From NCBI RefSeq assembly GCF_000948985.2, contig NZ_CP059733.1, positions 2,356,001 through 2,420,000 of the forward strand: DNA of 64,000 nt, read 5' to 3'. Both the position numbers and the translations under genes were made by a program. Shown in pieces: positions 34,635 through 42,620 of this stretch; position 1 is the stretch's first letter; each line of letters opens with the position of its first letter. Source of the DNA: Thalassomonas viridans. GTDB lineage: Bacteria; Pseudomonadota; Gammaproteobacteria; Enterobacterales; Alteromonadaceae. The notes beneath the pieces were generated by a model. It was given only the letters and a program-made list of their open reading frames with translations, did not search any database and was not told where the DNA came from.

Positions 34635-37136
34635 ATGTTTTTTTCACTTGGTAAAAACACGTTGTTAAAGATTAAAAACAATAAATTACTCTTTGCTTTT
34701 GGTTTTCTTTTTCTGCTCGGTTGCGGGCTGCTGTTTTTTGATACCGATTCGGATAAGCATTTTAAAGCGAACCAGTTTATATCTTACCAGGTGGAAGTGC
34801 CGATACCCGGGGAAACGGGCAGGGAATCTTATCTTATTCAGGGCAATAGCCTGGAGGAGTTAATGGCTATTGCCGCTAAGTTCAAGCTGGAGGTTACGCA
34901 CAGGCTCAGCTCGATCAATGCTTTGGCGGTGACTATGGATTTAGCGACCTACAAAGCGTTGCAGCACCAGCCGGGTATTATCCGTATGCAGAAAAATAGC
35001 AAAACGATATCTATTACGGGACGTAAAGGTGGCAAAGGCCGTGATAAAGATGATGATAAAGACGACGACAAGGACGACGATAAAGATGATGACAAAGACG
35101 ACGGCAAAGGCGGTGGCAAAAACGGCGGCAAAGGCAGTGGCAAAAACGGCGGTAAAGGCGGTGGTAAAAATGGCAGCAAAGGCGGTGACAAAGACGGCGG
35201 TAAAGGCGGTGGCAAAAACGGCGGTAAAGGCGGTGGCAAAAACGGCGGCAAAGGCGGTGACAAAGACGGCGGTAAAGGTGATGGCAAAGGCGGCGGTAAA
35301 GGTGATGGTAAAGATGAAAACCCGACTCCGTTATTTTTGGCGGTAGTCGAGGCAGAGAATATCGGCGGTGAACCGTTTTTAATTTTTAACGATAACAGCA
35401 GTAGCTGGAAAGTGATTAACCGTGCAGGTATCAGTTTTTCCTTAAGCTCAATAGAGTTGGCCTGGCCGCTGGAAAACGGTCCATTAATGCAATTTAGTAC
35501 CAGTAATGGCTTACTGCTGGATACTTCTGTTTTAAATCAAACTTGTGATACCACTCACTGGTACCTGACTTTAACTCCGGCCATGCTTGGCACTGATGCG
35601 TCTTTAGCGGCCAACCATACCTTTAGCTATAACCTATCATTTCAGAATTTGCCTTCGACGGCCTCCGAGCAGTATAAGTTAAAATTAAACATGGCTGGCG
35701 ACGGCTCGGTTAAAGAATATATCGACGGGCAGGGCACTTTACTGCCAAATGATAACAGTGTTTACCGCAATACTTTTTATACGGGTATGGTGAATGCCGA
35801 TATTATACAGCAGCAGGGCATTACCGGTCTTGGGGTTACAGTAGCCGTACTCGATACCGGCTTGCGTGCAGATCCTGAATGGTCAATGCAATATCTGACG
35901 CATGGAGGTAACCGTATTAAGGCTTTTTATAATGCGATAGACGATACCCTGGTTGATACCGGACAGTTTGATCTGATGGATGCCGAGCAAGGGAACCTTT
36001 TGCAGGATGGTCACGGACACGGTACCCATGTCACTTCCATCATTGCCCGGGCATTGCCGGAGCTGGATACCAATACCGGTAACTTTACCGGAAGTTATAA
36101 TGGCGTAGCCCCTAATGTAAACCTGGTTTCGGTGAAAGCCCTCGACAGCAATGGCCAGGGCAGTTATGCCGATGTGATTCGTGGCATTGATTTTGTTATT
36201 GCCAACAAGGATTTGTACAATATCCGGGTGTTAAATATGTCACTCAGCGCCGGGGTACAGTCCCATTACTGGGATGATTTTCTTAATCAGGCGGTAATGC
36301 GTGCCTGGCAGGCGGGAATTGTTGTGGTAGCTTCTGCCGGGAATACCGGGCCAGATGCCATGACTATAGGCGTACCGGGCAATGTACCTTATGTGGTGAC
36401 CGTAGGTGCAGTGTCAGATAATTATTCCATTACCAATAATAGTGATGATTTTCTTGCGACTTTTTCCGCAACAGGTCCGACATACGAAGGTTTTGTCAAG
36501 CCTGACTTGCTTGCACCCGGCGGCCATATTCTTGGTTATATACATCCGCAGGCTAATATACCGAGTAATTACCCCGCTTTTTCTGATGGGCAGGGCTGGT
36601 TTATGATGTCGGGCACTTCGCAGGCTGCGGCAGTGGTTTCGGGGATTGCTGCCCTGATATTGGAGCAGGATCCGAGTTTAACACCCGATGAGGTAAAATG
36701 CCGTTTGGTCAGTGCCGGTAACCCTGCATTAAATGGCTTGGGAGAGCTGGCGGTGAGTGTCTTCCAGCAGGGCAGTGGTTTAATCGATGCCTATGAAGCG
36801 GTTTATTCCTCGGCGACCGCTTGTGCCAACCAGGGACTGGATATTGATGCCGACCTTGCCGGCACCAGCCATTTTGGCGGTCGCGCCAATCAGGATGCCC
36901 AGGGCAACTATTATATTGATGGCATCGAAGGCAGTGGTTATTTATGGGCGGACGGCTATTTGTGGGCAGACGGCTATTTGTGGGCAGACGGCTATTTGTG
37001 GGCAGACGGCTATTTGTGGGCAGATGGCTATTTGTGGGCAGACGGTTATCTGTGGGCAGACGGTTATTTGTGGGCCGACGGTAATGTCCGGGCCAATGGC
37101 AACATACAGTCTAATGTCTGGATTGATCAGGAGTAA
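34635..37136 (+). CDS. S8 family subtilisin-like protease with Lys/Gly/Asp insert and YLWADG tail
   Basis: 833-aa paralogue of the first subtilase. N-terminal hydrophobic segment with a possible lipobox (LLGC near residue 33, but followed by more hydrophobic residues, so perhaps an anchor); I9-like prodomain (about 50-125); Lys/Gly/Asp low-complexity insert (129-227); beta domain (about 230-355); S8 domain with D407 (AVLDTG), H462 (HGHGTHV) and S662 (SGTSQAA). The conserved CANQGLDIDADLAG segment leads to eight YLWADG repeats (769-816). Strong identity to the first protease in the catalytic core (VQSHYWDD, ASAGN). ATG 34635 has AAGGTGG 5 bases upstream. Confidence 0.9.
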   Translation: MFFSLGKNTLLKIKNNKLLFAFGFLFLLGCGLLFFDTDSDKHFKANQFISYQVEVPIPGETGRESYLIQGNSLEELMAIAAKFKLEVTHRLSSINALAVTMDLATYKALQHQPGIIRMQKNSKTISITGRKGGKGRDKDDDKDDDKDDDKDDDKDDGKGGGKNGGKGSGKNGGKGGGKNGSKGGDKDGGKGGGKNGGKGGGKNGGKGGDKDGGKGDGKGGGKGDGKDENPTPLFLAVVEAENIGGEPFLIFNDNSSSWKVINRAGISFSLSSIELAWPLENGPLMQFSTSNGLLLDTSVLNQTCDTTHWYLTLTPAMLGTDASLAANHTFSYNLSFQNLPSTASEQYKLKLNMAGDGSVKEYIDGQGTLLPNDNSVYRNTFYTGMVNADIIQQQGITGLGVTVAVLDTGLRADPEWSMQYLTHGGNRIKAFYNAIDDTLVDTGQFDLMDAEQGNLLQDGHGHGTHVTSIIARALPELDTNTGNFTGSYNGVAPNVNLVSVKALDSNGQGSYADVIRGIDFVIANKDLYNIRVLNMSLSAGVQSHYWDDFLNQAVMRAWQAGIVVVASAGNTGPDAMTIGVPGNVPYVVTVGAVSDNYSITNNSDDFLATFSATGPTYEGFVKPDLLAPGGHILGYIHPQANIPSNYPAFSDGQGWFMMSGTSQAAAVVSGIAALILEQDPSLTPDEVKCRLVSAGNPALNGLGELAVSVFQQGSGLIDAYEAVYSSATACANQGLDIDADLAGTSHFGGRANQDAQGNYYIDGIEGSGYLWADGYLWADGYLWADGYLWADGYLWADGYLWADGYLWADGYLWADGNVRANGNIQSNVWIDQE
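35019..35315 (+). repeat. Low-complexity Lys/Gly/Asp-coding repeat
   Basis: About 300 bp built from GGYGGYAAA and GAYGAYAAA-like 9- to 12-bp units. It encodes first KDDDKDDD-type and then GGKxGGK-type sequence. In the protein it lies between the prodomain and the beta domain, and the first subtilase has no counterpart. Expected to be an extended polyampholyte linker with many cleavable Lys positions. Confidence 0.9.
36939..37082 (+). repeat. 18-bp tandem repeat coding for YLWADG hexapeptides
   Basis: Eight units of 18 bp (consensus TATTTGTGGGCAGACGGC) with only third-position changes. They end in the diverged NVRANG and NIQSN units. Same period and same W position as the SIWNEG repeat of the first subtilase, with different flanking residues. 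Confidence 0.95.
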
Positions 37137-37772
37137 AGCAGGTAGTTTTTCTGGAGTATGACTCAGGGCTGCGGTGGTCCGGGTGATACAGTCTATATGG
37201 CTTTAAAGGAGTTTATAGAGTAAAAGTGCGGTAAATGGTAACGGAATTTATTTTCGGACTTATCTCTGGTGCAGTTGTCGTTATTTTTCGAAGCTGGTTT
37301 TGCTACCATATACCGCATTTTCCATCTTTTGTTCTTGTTCTGTTGCTGCCTTGCCTGTGGGGAAACAGCATATCCTTGTAGTGTCTGTATCCGGACTTAA
37401 CAGCAAATGAAACCATTGATTAACCATTTTCAATGATCACCTATTTAATCCGAGTTCTGGTCATTAATTATGTTTGATATCAAATGCCTTCGTGATTGCG
37501 GTAGGAAGCCTTCTTATTCTTAACTGTTTTGCTGATAAAGAGTGATCCGTCGACTTTTCCCTGTTGGATTAAACCACCTGGTTTTGAGCGAATGTCTGTT
37601 ATTGCCCGGGGAGAGCCGCTGCCAGTTTGGCTAACTCTGACTGGCAATAGAAGGTATTATTTTGAGCCTTATAAAGAAAAGGAGTGTAGTAAGTGACGTT
37701 AGCCTCGAAGAAAACGGCAGAGCGTCTACGGTTCAAGGTAGCCGCTCCGCTTTTTATTCCTCGTTTATAAAG
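37137..37772. other. Intergenic region, about 640 bp
   Basis: Lies between the second subtilase gene and the convergent S1 protease gene. Apart from the terminator at 37717-37755 and a weak hairpin near 37620-37650, I see no gene, RNA or repeat. Confidence 0.5.
37717..37755 (+). terminator. Terminator-like hairpin, plus strand
   Basis: GCAGAGCGTCTAC (37717-37729) pairs with GTAGCCGCTCCGC (37738-37750) with two mismatches and an 8-base loop, followed by TTTTTATT. It lies directly after the stop of the convergent S1 protease gene and would stop plus-strand transcripts before they enter it. Confidence 0.6.
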
Positions 37773-38585
37773 TTAAAGGTAGCTTTCAATAAAAGTTAAG
37801 ACATTGATGCGGTCAAGGCGGAATACTCCACTGGTTCCCTTGCAGTTTTCTTTCTGGCTAAATGAAGTTACGGCGGCGATCACTTTACTGTCCCCGAAGA
37901 AGTTTGGCCCGCCAGAGTCGCCCACACAGGCCCCTCCGTTCTTACGTTTACCGCCTAATAACATAAAGAAGTCATTTTTTCTCCCGAGAGGGGCTGCTCT
38001 TTTTAATCTCTGCGTCGTAAACATACGGAGCAGATCGGATTCCACAATCCCGGCTTTAGTTTCTTGCAAACCGTAACCGACTGTAGTGAATGAGACTTTC
38101 TTTTTACCCTTCTTACCTTTTTTACCGGTAAATTGATCAAATTGATTGGCCTCGGGCAGGTTGGGGTAACTATCGAGTATAATTCCCGGTTCCTGTAAGG
38201 TAACAATGCCAACATCATACCGGGTAAAGTCTGCATTGGTATAGTTTGGATGTGATGCCCAGCTTATGGCTTCAACACTGTTAGGGCCGCTGAAGGGGTA
38301 ATAATTGTTGCCGTTCCTGACATCGGACTCTGTAAAAACACGCATGGCTGAAAACTCCCCCGGCTCTCTGGTGCAATGACCGGCGGTCAGTACCACAGTG
38401 GGTGACAGCAAGGTTCCTGTGCAGCGGCCAACGGGGGCGCCAGCAGCTTCCATTAATAGCAGGACAACGGCAGGGTGATTATCACCGGCAAGTTCGCCAT
38501 TGGTAATTGCTTTGGCGGAAAAACTTAACGTTAACAAACACCCCAGGGTGAATAGGGTATTCTTCATCACGTCGATTATCTTCAT
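37773..38585 (-). CDS. Secreted chymotrypsin-fold (S1) serine protease
   Basis: 270 aa from ATG 38585, which has GGAGAG before it; the frame opens further upstream but a good signal peptide starts here. Signal peptide 1-26 ends in AKA, directly before ITNGELAG, so signal cleavage would expose the Ile N-terminus that S1 proteases normally get by zymogen cleavage. Catalytic triad H70 (LTAGHC), D124 (YDVGIV) and S224 (GDSGGP). The S1-pocket residue six before the serine (trypsin Asp189) is Gly218, so it should not cleave after Lys/Arg. A Lys-rich loop (GKKGKKGKKK) lies near residues 154-163. Confidence 0.88.
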   Translation of the reverse strand: MKIIDVMKNTLFTLGCLLTLSFSAKAITNGELAGDNHPAVVLLLMEAAGAPVGRCTGTLLSPTVVLTAGHCTREPGEFSAMRVFTESDVRNGNNYYPFSGPNSVEAISWASHPNYTNADFTRYDVGIVTLQEPGIILDSYPNLPEANQFDQFTGKKGKKGKKKVSFTTVGYGLQETKAGIVESDLLRMFTTQRLKRAAPLGRKNDFFMLLGGKRKNGGACVGDSGGPNFFGDSKVIAAVTSFSQKENCKGTSGVFRLDRINVLTFIESYL

Positions 38586-39418
38586 AACTCTCTCCAGTAT
38601 TTCATTACAGCAGGCCCTGTGGCCTGAAATATGGCTAAACATTAAAGCCCTGTAGAAGGGGATTTAACGGAACTAATAATCAATAATTGGTGTCAGGTGC
38701 ATTAACCTTATGAGACATGTCATATTCTGCGGGTAATTCTTCCTTAATCTTAAAGCAAGATTTGCACTTGCTTTAGCAGAGATCAGGTGAAACTTTCCGG
38801 GCTTCCCCTTGCTCTGAGTGTTAATACGCTACGATGACCGTATTGCTTGTTTCCCTCCTTTGGCGTTATTAACATGAATTTAGCTTCGCACTGAGGTAAC
38901 AAAAGCAGGCCATATGGATAAGGCAGCTCTGATAGTTAACTCATGGCTAGATGATTTCTGGCTGCCTGAATACTTGGCAAACCATTTTTTAGTATAGCGA
39001 AGATAAGGGCTGATATCGGGGGCGGGGGGAAATATTTCGTCCACGGCCAAAAAAATTAAACCGTTTTTGTTATAGCTATATTGCTGTGGCCGGAGCAAGC
39101 TAATAAGTTGCCAGTAAACAGCAATATCAAGTGTATGGGCCAGAAACTTTTTGAATCCGAGTAGTGTCAAGTTACTGGTAAGTTAGCCCTTTTTGGCTCC
39201 TTTAACGGTTTAATCCGCGCTTTAGAGGAAAAGCTCTATATTGGCAATAGGGGATGTGACAGCTGTAAATACCGGGCTTGGCGCTAAAAAAAATTTATTG
39301 GTGCCAGTAAAACGCAAAATCTCCACATCTGCACTACACTCTTCTTAGCAGACTAACAATAAACTTTTTCATGCGAATCAATCTTTAATCAAGCACTAAT
39401 GATCGTTAATAACGGACT
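38586..39418. other. Intergenic region, about 830 bp
   Basis: Divergent region between the S1 protease and the AAA+ regulator. A minus-strand frame at 38880-39170 (96 codons, TTG start) has a protein-like composition but no ribosome-binding site and no recognised family; it could be the remnant of a gene. No tRNA, repeat or strong hairpin seen. The promoter for the regulator should lie in the last 150 bp. Confidence 0.45.
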
Positions 39419-42400
39419 ATGACACATAGAATTTATATCATTGAAGATGAAGCAATAGTTGCACATGATTTAAAGGTCAACCTTGAATCCTTGGGTTTTC
39501 AAGTACTTGGTGTTGCTCATGACAGCCTGAAAGCGCTGCAGGAGATCCCGCTAGTCAAACCAGATATTGTTTTGTCTGATATCCGCCTGCGCGACGGCTG
39601 TGATGGCATTGAAATCCTGCGAGAGCTAAATAAAATCATGTCGGTGGCGGTGATTTTCATTTCCGCCTACTCGGACAAAGAAACCTTAAGAAGAGTCAAG
39701 GAAATCAACCCTCAGGGATATATTCTAAAGCCGATCAACCGCCGGGAACTTGAAATTGCCATAGATCTGGCGGTGGATGAGTTTGCCAGGCAGCAAAAAC
39801 TACTTAATAATCAATATATTCTAAAAACAGCCTTGAGCTGTATCGGGGATTGTATCTTATTAACCGATATCAACGGTTTTATTGACGGTGTTAACTCTAA
39901 AGCCTGCCAGTTGCTGACCTTTGAAAGCGCCAATGTTATTTTAAAGCCCTGGCATACCGCCCTGGTCTGTACCACTCCCGAGTCTAAACTGCGCCTGACC
40001 CGATTGATTGAAAACACCGTCAGGACCCAGTCGGTCAGCAGGATCCTGCCGGTGGAGATCGAAGTGAAAAACGGTATTTCTCTGGTGGACGGCATCATAG
40101 GGCCTATCCTGAATGAACAGCAGGAATGCACAGGTGCGTCCATTATGCTCAGGTGCCTGGCTGATTTGTCTGATTTTAAAATGCCCGTGTATAAAAACCG
40201 GTTATCTGACCGTAAGGGGGAAGAAAAAAGCCAGGCCTGCCTGTTATTGATCAACCCGGATAACTTTGACTGGGTGAATGATAAGTGGGGGGAAAAGGTC
40301 GGGGATGTCATTATCGGTGAAATCAGCGAGGTGATTAACAAAGAAATCCGGGTTATCGATTTGGCGACCCGGTACGGAGGGGCGGTATTTAGCACCACTT
40401 TACCTAATACCTGCCTGAAGGGAGGCATGGTGGTGGCCAAACGTATCCACCAGCGCCTGAACAACCACAGGTATTATAGCGACAAGGTGTCGCTGACTTT
40501 CAGTATCGGCATTGCCGAGTTAGAGCAAGATGATAACGCCAGCGGCATTAATTTACCTATTACCCTGTTCAGGCATGCTACCTGGGCTTTAAATGCCGCC
40601 CATGAGGCCGGCGGCGATTGTATCCGCTGCTGGGAAGAAAATAAGCAGCACCATTTCCTCGGAGATATTGATCGTATAAGCGGGAAATTTTCCCCTGACA
40701 TAAATAATGATATTAAAGGTTTGATGTTGTTATGGAATTCCGTTAACACCGTAGTACATTGTACAGATATCCATTCCTTGTCCGAAGGGATAGTGAGCAA
40801 TTTAATGCAGTCGCTGCAACTGGTGGCCGGCGCCTTTTGGCTCAAACTTGATAATGAACCGGTAGAGTTGATTGTCAAGGATATCAATACCGGTTTATAT
40901 CCGCATGACCCCGAACAATTTAACTTTAACATTACGCCGCAAATCAATGAGCTGGCCTTTAGCGGTGAAAAGCAGATTTTTTCTGTCGATACCGGTAACC
41001 AGGATAACTATTGCTGTTATGGCCTTCCGCTCAGCGTCGAGCACAGGGGCTTGGGGTTGTTGCTGTTATACCGTAAAAGCGGGCACCTACTGGATAAAAA
41101 ACAGATTTCGGCGCTGGAGACCTTGTCGGGGTATCTGGGCGTGGCCGTTGACCGGGTGATCCTGGCGTCCAAAGAGCAGTTGCGTATCCAAAAAGAATTG
41201 CAGGGATTTGAAGAAAATGTCCATGACAGCGAGCTAGTGTTCGAGTCTAAAATCATGGAAACCTTAATGCAGGAAGTGCGGACCCTGGCGCCAACCGACG
41301 CCCCTGTAATGATTTCCGGTGAGTCGGGCACAGGCAAAGAGCTGCTGGCGCGCATGATACACAAGGTTAGCTTGCGTAAAGATAAACCCTATGTGGTAGT
41401 GGATTGCGGGGCGATAGTGCCCAGTTTGATAGCCAGTGAGCTGTTTGGCCATAAAAAGGGGTCGTTTACCAATGCCAATGAATCCCATCTGGGAAAATTC
41501 AAAGAAGCAGATACAGGCACTCTGTTTTTGGATGAGATCGGCGAATTGCCGCTGGAGCTGCAGATTCATTTGCTGCGTTTTGCCCAGGAAGGCACGTTTT
41601 CTCCGGTCGGCAGCAACCAGGTAGAAACCGTTGATGTCCGTCTGATCGTCGCCACCAACCGGGATCTGGCCACGGAAGTTGAAAAAGGACGTTTTCGCAA
41701 GGATCTTTTCTACCGCTTAAACGTGTTTTCTTTGCACAGTCCTAATTTACGGCAAAGGGCCATGGATATTATGCCGATAGCCGAGCATTACCTGCACCAG
41801 TTTAACCGTCATTATAATAAAGAAATCAAAGGTTTTACCGAAACCGCAAGCCGGGCGATGCGCCAGCATGACTGGCCGGGAAATGTCCGTGAATTACGCA
41901 ACCAGCTGATGCGGGCGGTTATTATCTGTAACAGCCCTTATATTGATGCCACCCACCTGACGCTGCGGGAGCCGAGCCATCGCTGGCAATGCTCTGTTGA
42001 TGAAAAACCTGAGTTATTATCCGGGCAGTCAGCAGCCAGAGAGACGGACTTATCTGGTGTGAAAACCGGTGAGAATATTAAGGTAAATGCCGATCCCCAG
42101 CCGCAGGATAAGATGGTGAAGGCGCTTACTACCTGTATCAATATCCTAAAGGACAGCGATGCTATTTTTGAATGCGGCAAATGGCTTGAAGGGGAAGTGA
42201 TCCGTTTAGCCAAAGTGCAGGGCAAAGGCAATATCAGCAAGTCGGCCCGTATTCTGGGGTTGCCTGAAGCCACTTTACGCCGCCGTATCGAGTCCTTGTC
42301 GCCAAATGTCTTGCCGCCGGTTTTGCAGGTCCAGGAATTTGTTCTGGTTGAAGCGTTAACCGACTGGCTTGAGCTTGCTCCCGCTCCGGGCATTAACCGC

Positions 42401-42520
42401 CTGCAGCAGTTAAGGCAGATGTTAAGCCGGCTTGCGGAGCAGGGAGGCATGAACCGGCAGGATATTGCAACCTTTGTCGGGGTTTCTGCGCCCACGCTGC
42501 GTAAAATCCTGGCCAGCTGA
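39419..42520 (+). CDS. REC-PAS-GGDEF-GAF-AAA+-HTH multidomain response regulator
   Basis: 1033-aa cytoplasmic regulator. Receiver domain 1-120 with phospho-acceptor D54 (VLSDIR) and KP at 104-105; PAS-like 130-250; degenerate GGDEF about 270-410, where RYGGAVFS replaces the active motif; GAF-like 430-590; AAA+ sigma-54-activator domain about 605-850 with Walker A GESGTGKE (634-641) and Walker B TLFLDEIGE (701-709); Fis-type helix-turn-helix (NISKSARILGLPEATLRRRI) and a second C-terminal helix-turn-helix-like segment. The GAFTGA loop that touches sigma-54 reads GSFTNA (681-686), so classic sigma-54 activation is doubtful. The receiver resembles that of the EAL protein downstream. Confidence 0.88.
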   Translation: MTHRIYIIEDEAIVAHDLKVNLESLGFQVLGVAHDSLKALQEIPLVKPDIVLSDIRLRDGCDGIEILRELNKIMSVAVIFISAYSDKETLRRVKEINPQGYILKPINRRELEIAIDLAVDEFARQQKLLNNQYILKTALSCIGDCILLTDINGFIDGVNSKACQLLTFESANVILKPWHTALVCTTPESKLRLTRLIENTVRTQSVSRILPVEIEVKNGISLVDGIIGPILNEQQECTGASIMLRCLADLSDFKMPVYKNRLSDRKGEEKSQACLLLINPDNFDWVNDKWGEKVGDVIIGEISEVINKEIRVIDLATRYGGAVFSTTLPNTCLKGGMVVAKRIHQRLNNHRYYSDKVSLTFSIGIAELEQDDNASGINLPITLFRHATWALNAAHEAGGDCIRCWEENKQHHFLGDIDRISGKFSPDINNDIKGLMLLWNSVNTVVHCTDIHSLSEGIVSNLMQSLQLVAGAFWLKLDNEPVELIVKDINTGLYPHDPEQFNFNITPQINELAFSGEKQIFSVDTGNQDNYCCYGLPLSVEHRGLGLLLLYRKSGHLLDKKQISALETLSGYLGVAVDRVILASKEQLRIQKELQGFEENVHDSELVFESKIMETLMQEVRTLAPTDAPVMISGESGTGKELLARMIHKVSLRKDKPYVVVDCGAIVPSLIASELFGHKKGSFTNANESHLGKFKEADTGTLFLDEIGELPLELQIHLLRFAQEGTFSPVGSNQVETVDVRLIVATNRDLATEVEKGRFRKDLFYRLNVFSLHSPNLRQRAMDIMPIAEHYLHQFNRHYNKEIKGFTETASRAMRQHDWPGNVRELRNQLMRAVIICNSPYIDATHLTLREPSHRWQCSVDEKPELLSGQSAARETDLSGVKTGENIKVNADPQPQDKMVKALTTCINILKDSDAIFECGKWLEGEVIRLAKVQGKGNISKSARILGLPEATLRRRIESLSPNVLPPVLQVQEFVLVEALTDWLELAPAPGINRLQQLRQMLSRLAEQGGMNRQDIATFVGVSAPTLRKILAS

Positions 42521-42620
42521 GTCAAGCTGTGGGGGGAATCATCTGATATTTAAGAACAAAAGGGTTTTAATTAGCTATACCAGGCCGAAGTAAACAGTAT
42601 TAAGGATGTGAACACTCGTT

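Noticed and set aside
34949..35346. Pro-rich minus-strand frame and Lys/Ala-rich plus-strand frame
   Set aside because: Out-of-frame shadows of the Lys/Gly/Asp-coding repeat in the second subtilase.
33960..37082. CRISPR-like tandem repeats
   Set aside because: Units are contiguous 18-bp codon-phased repeats without spacers and lie inside a reading frame.
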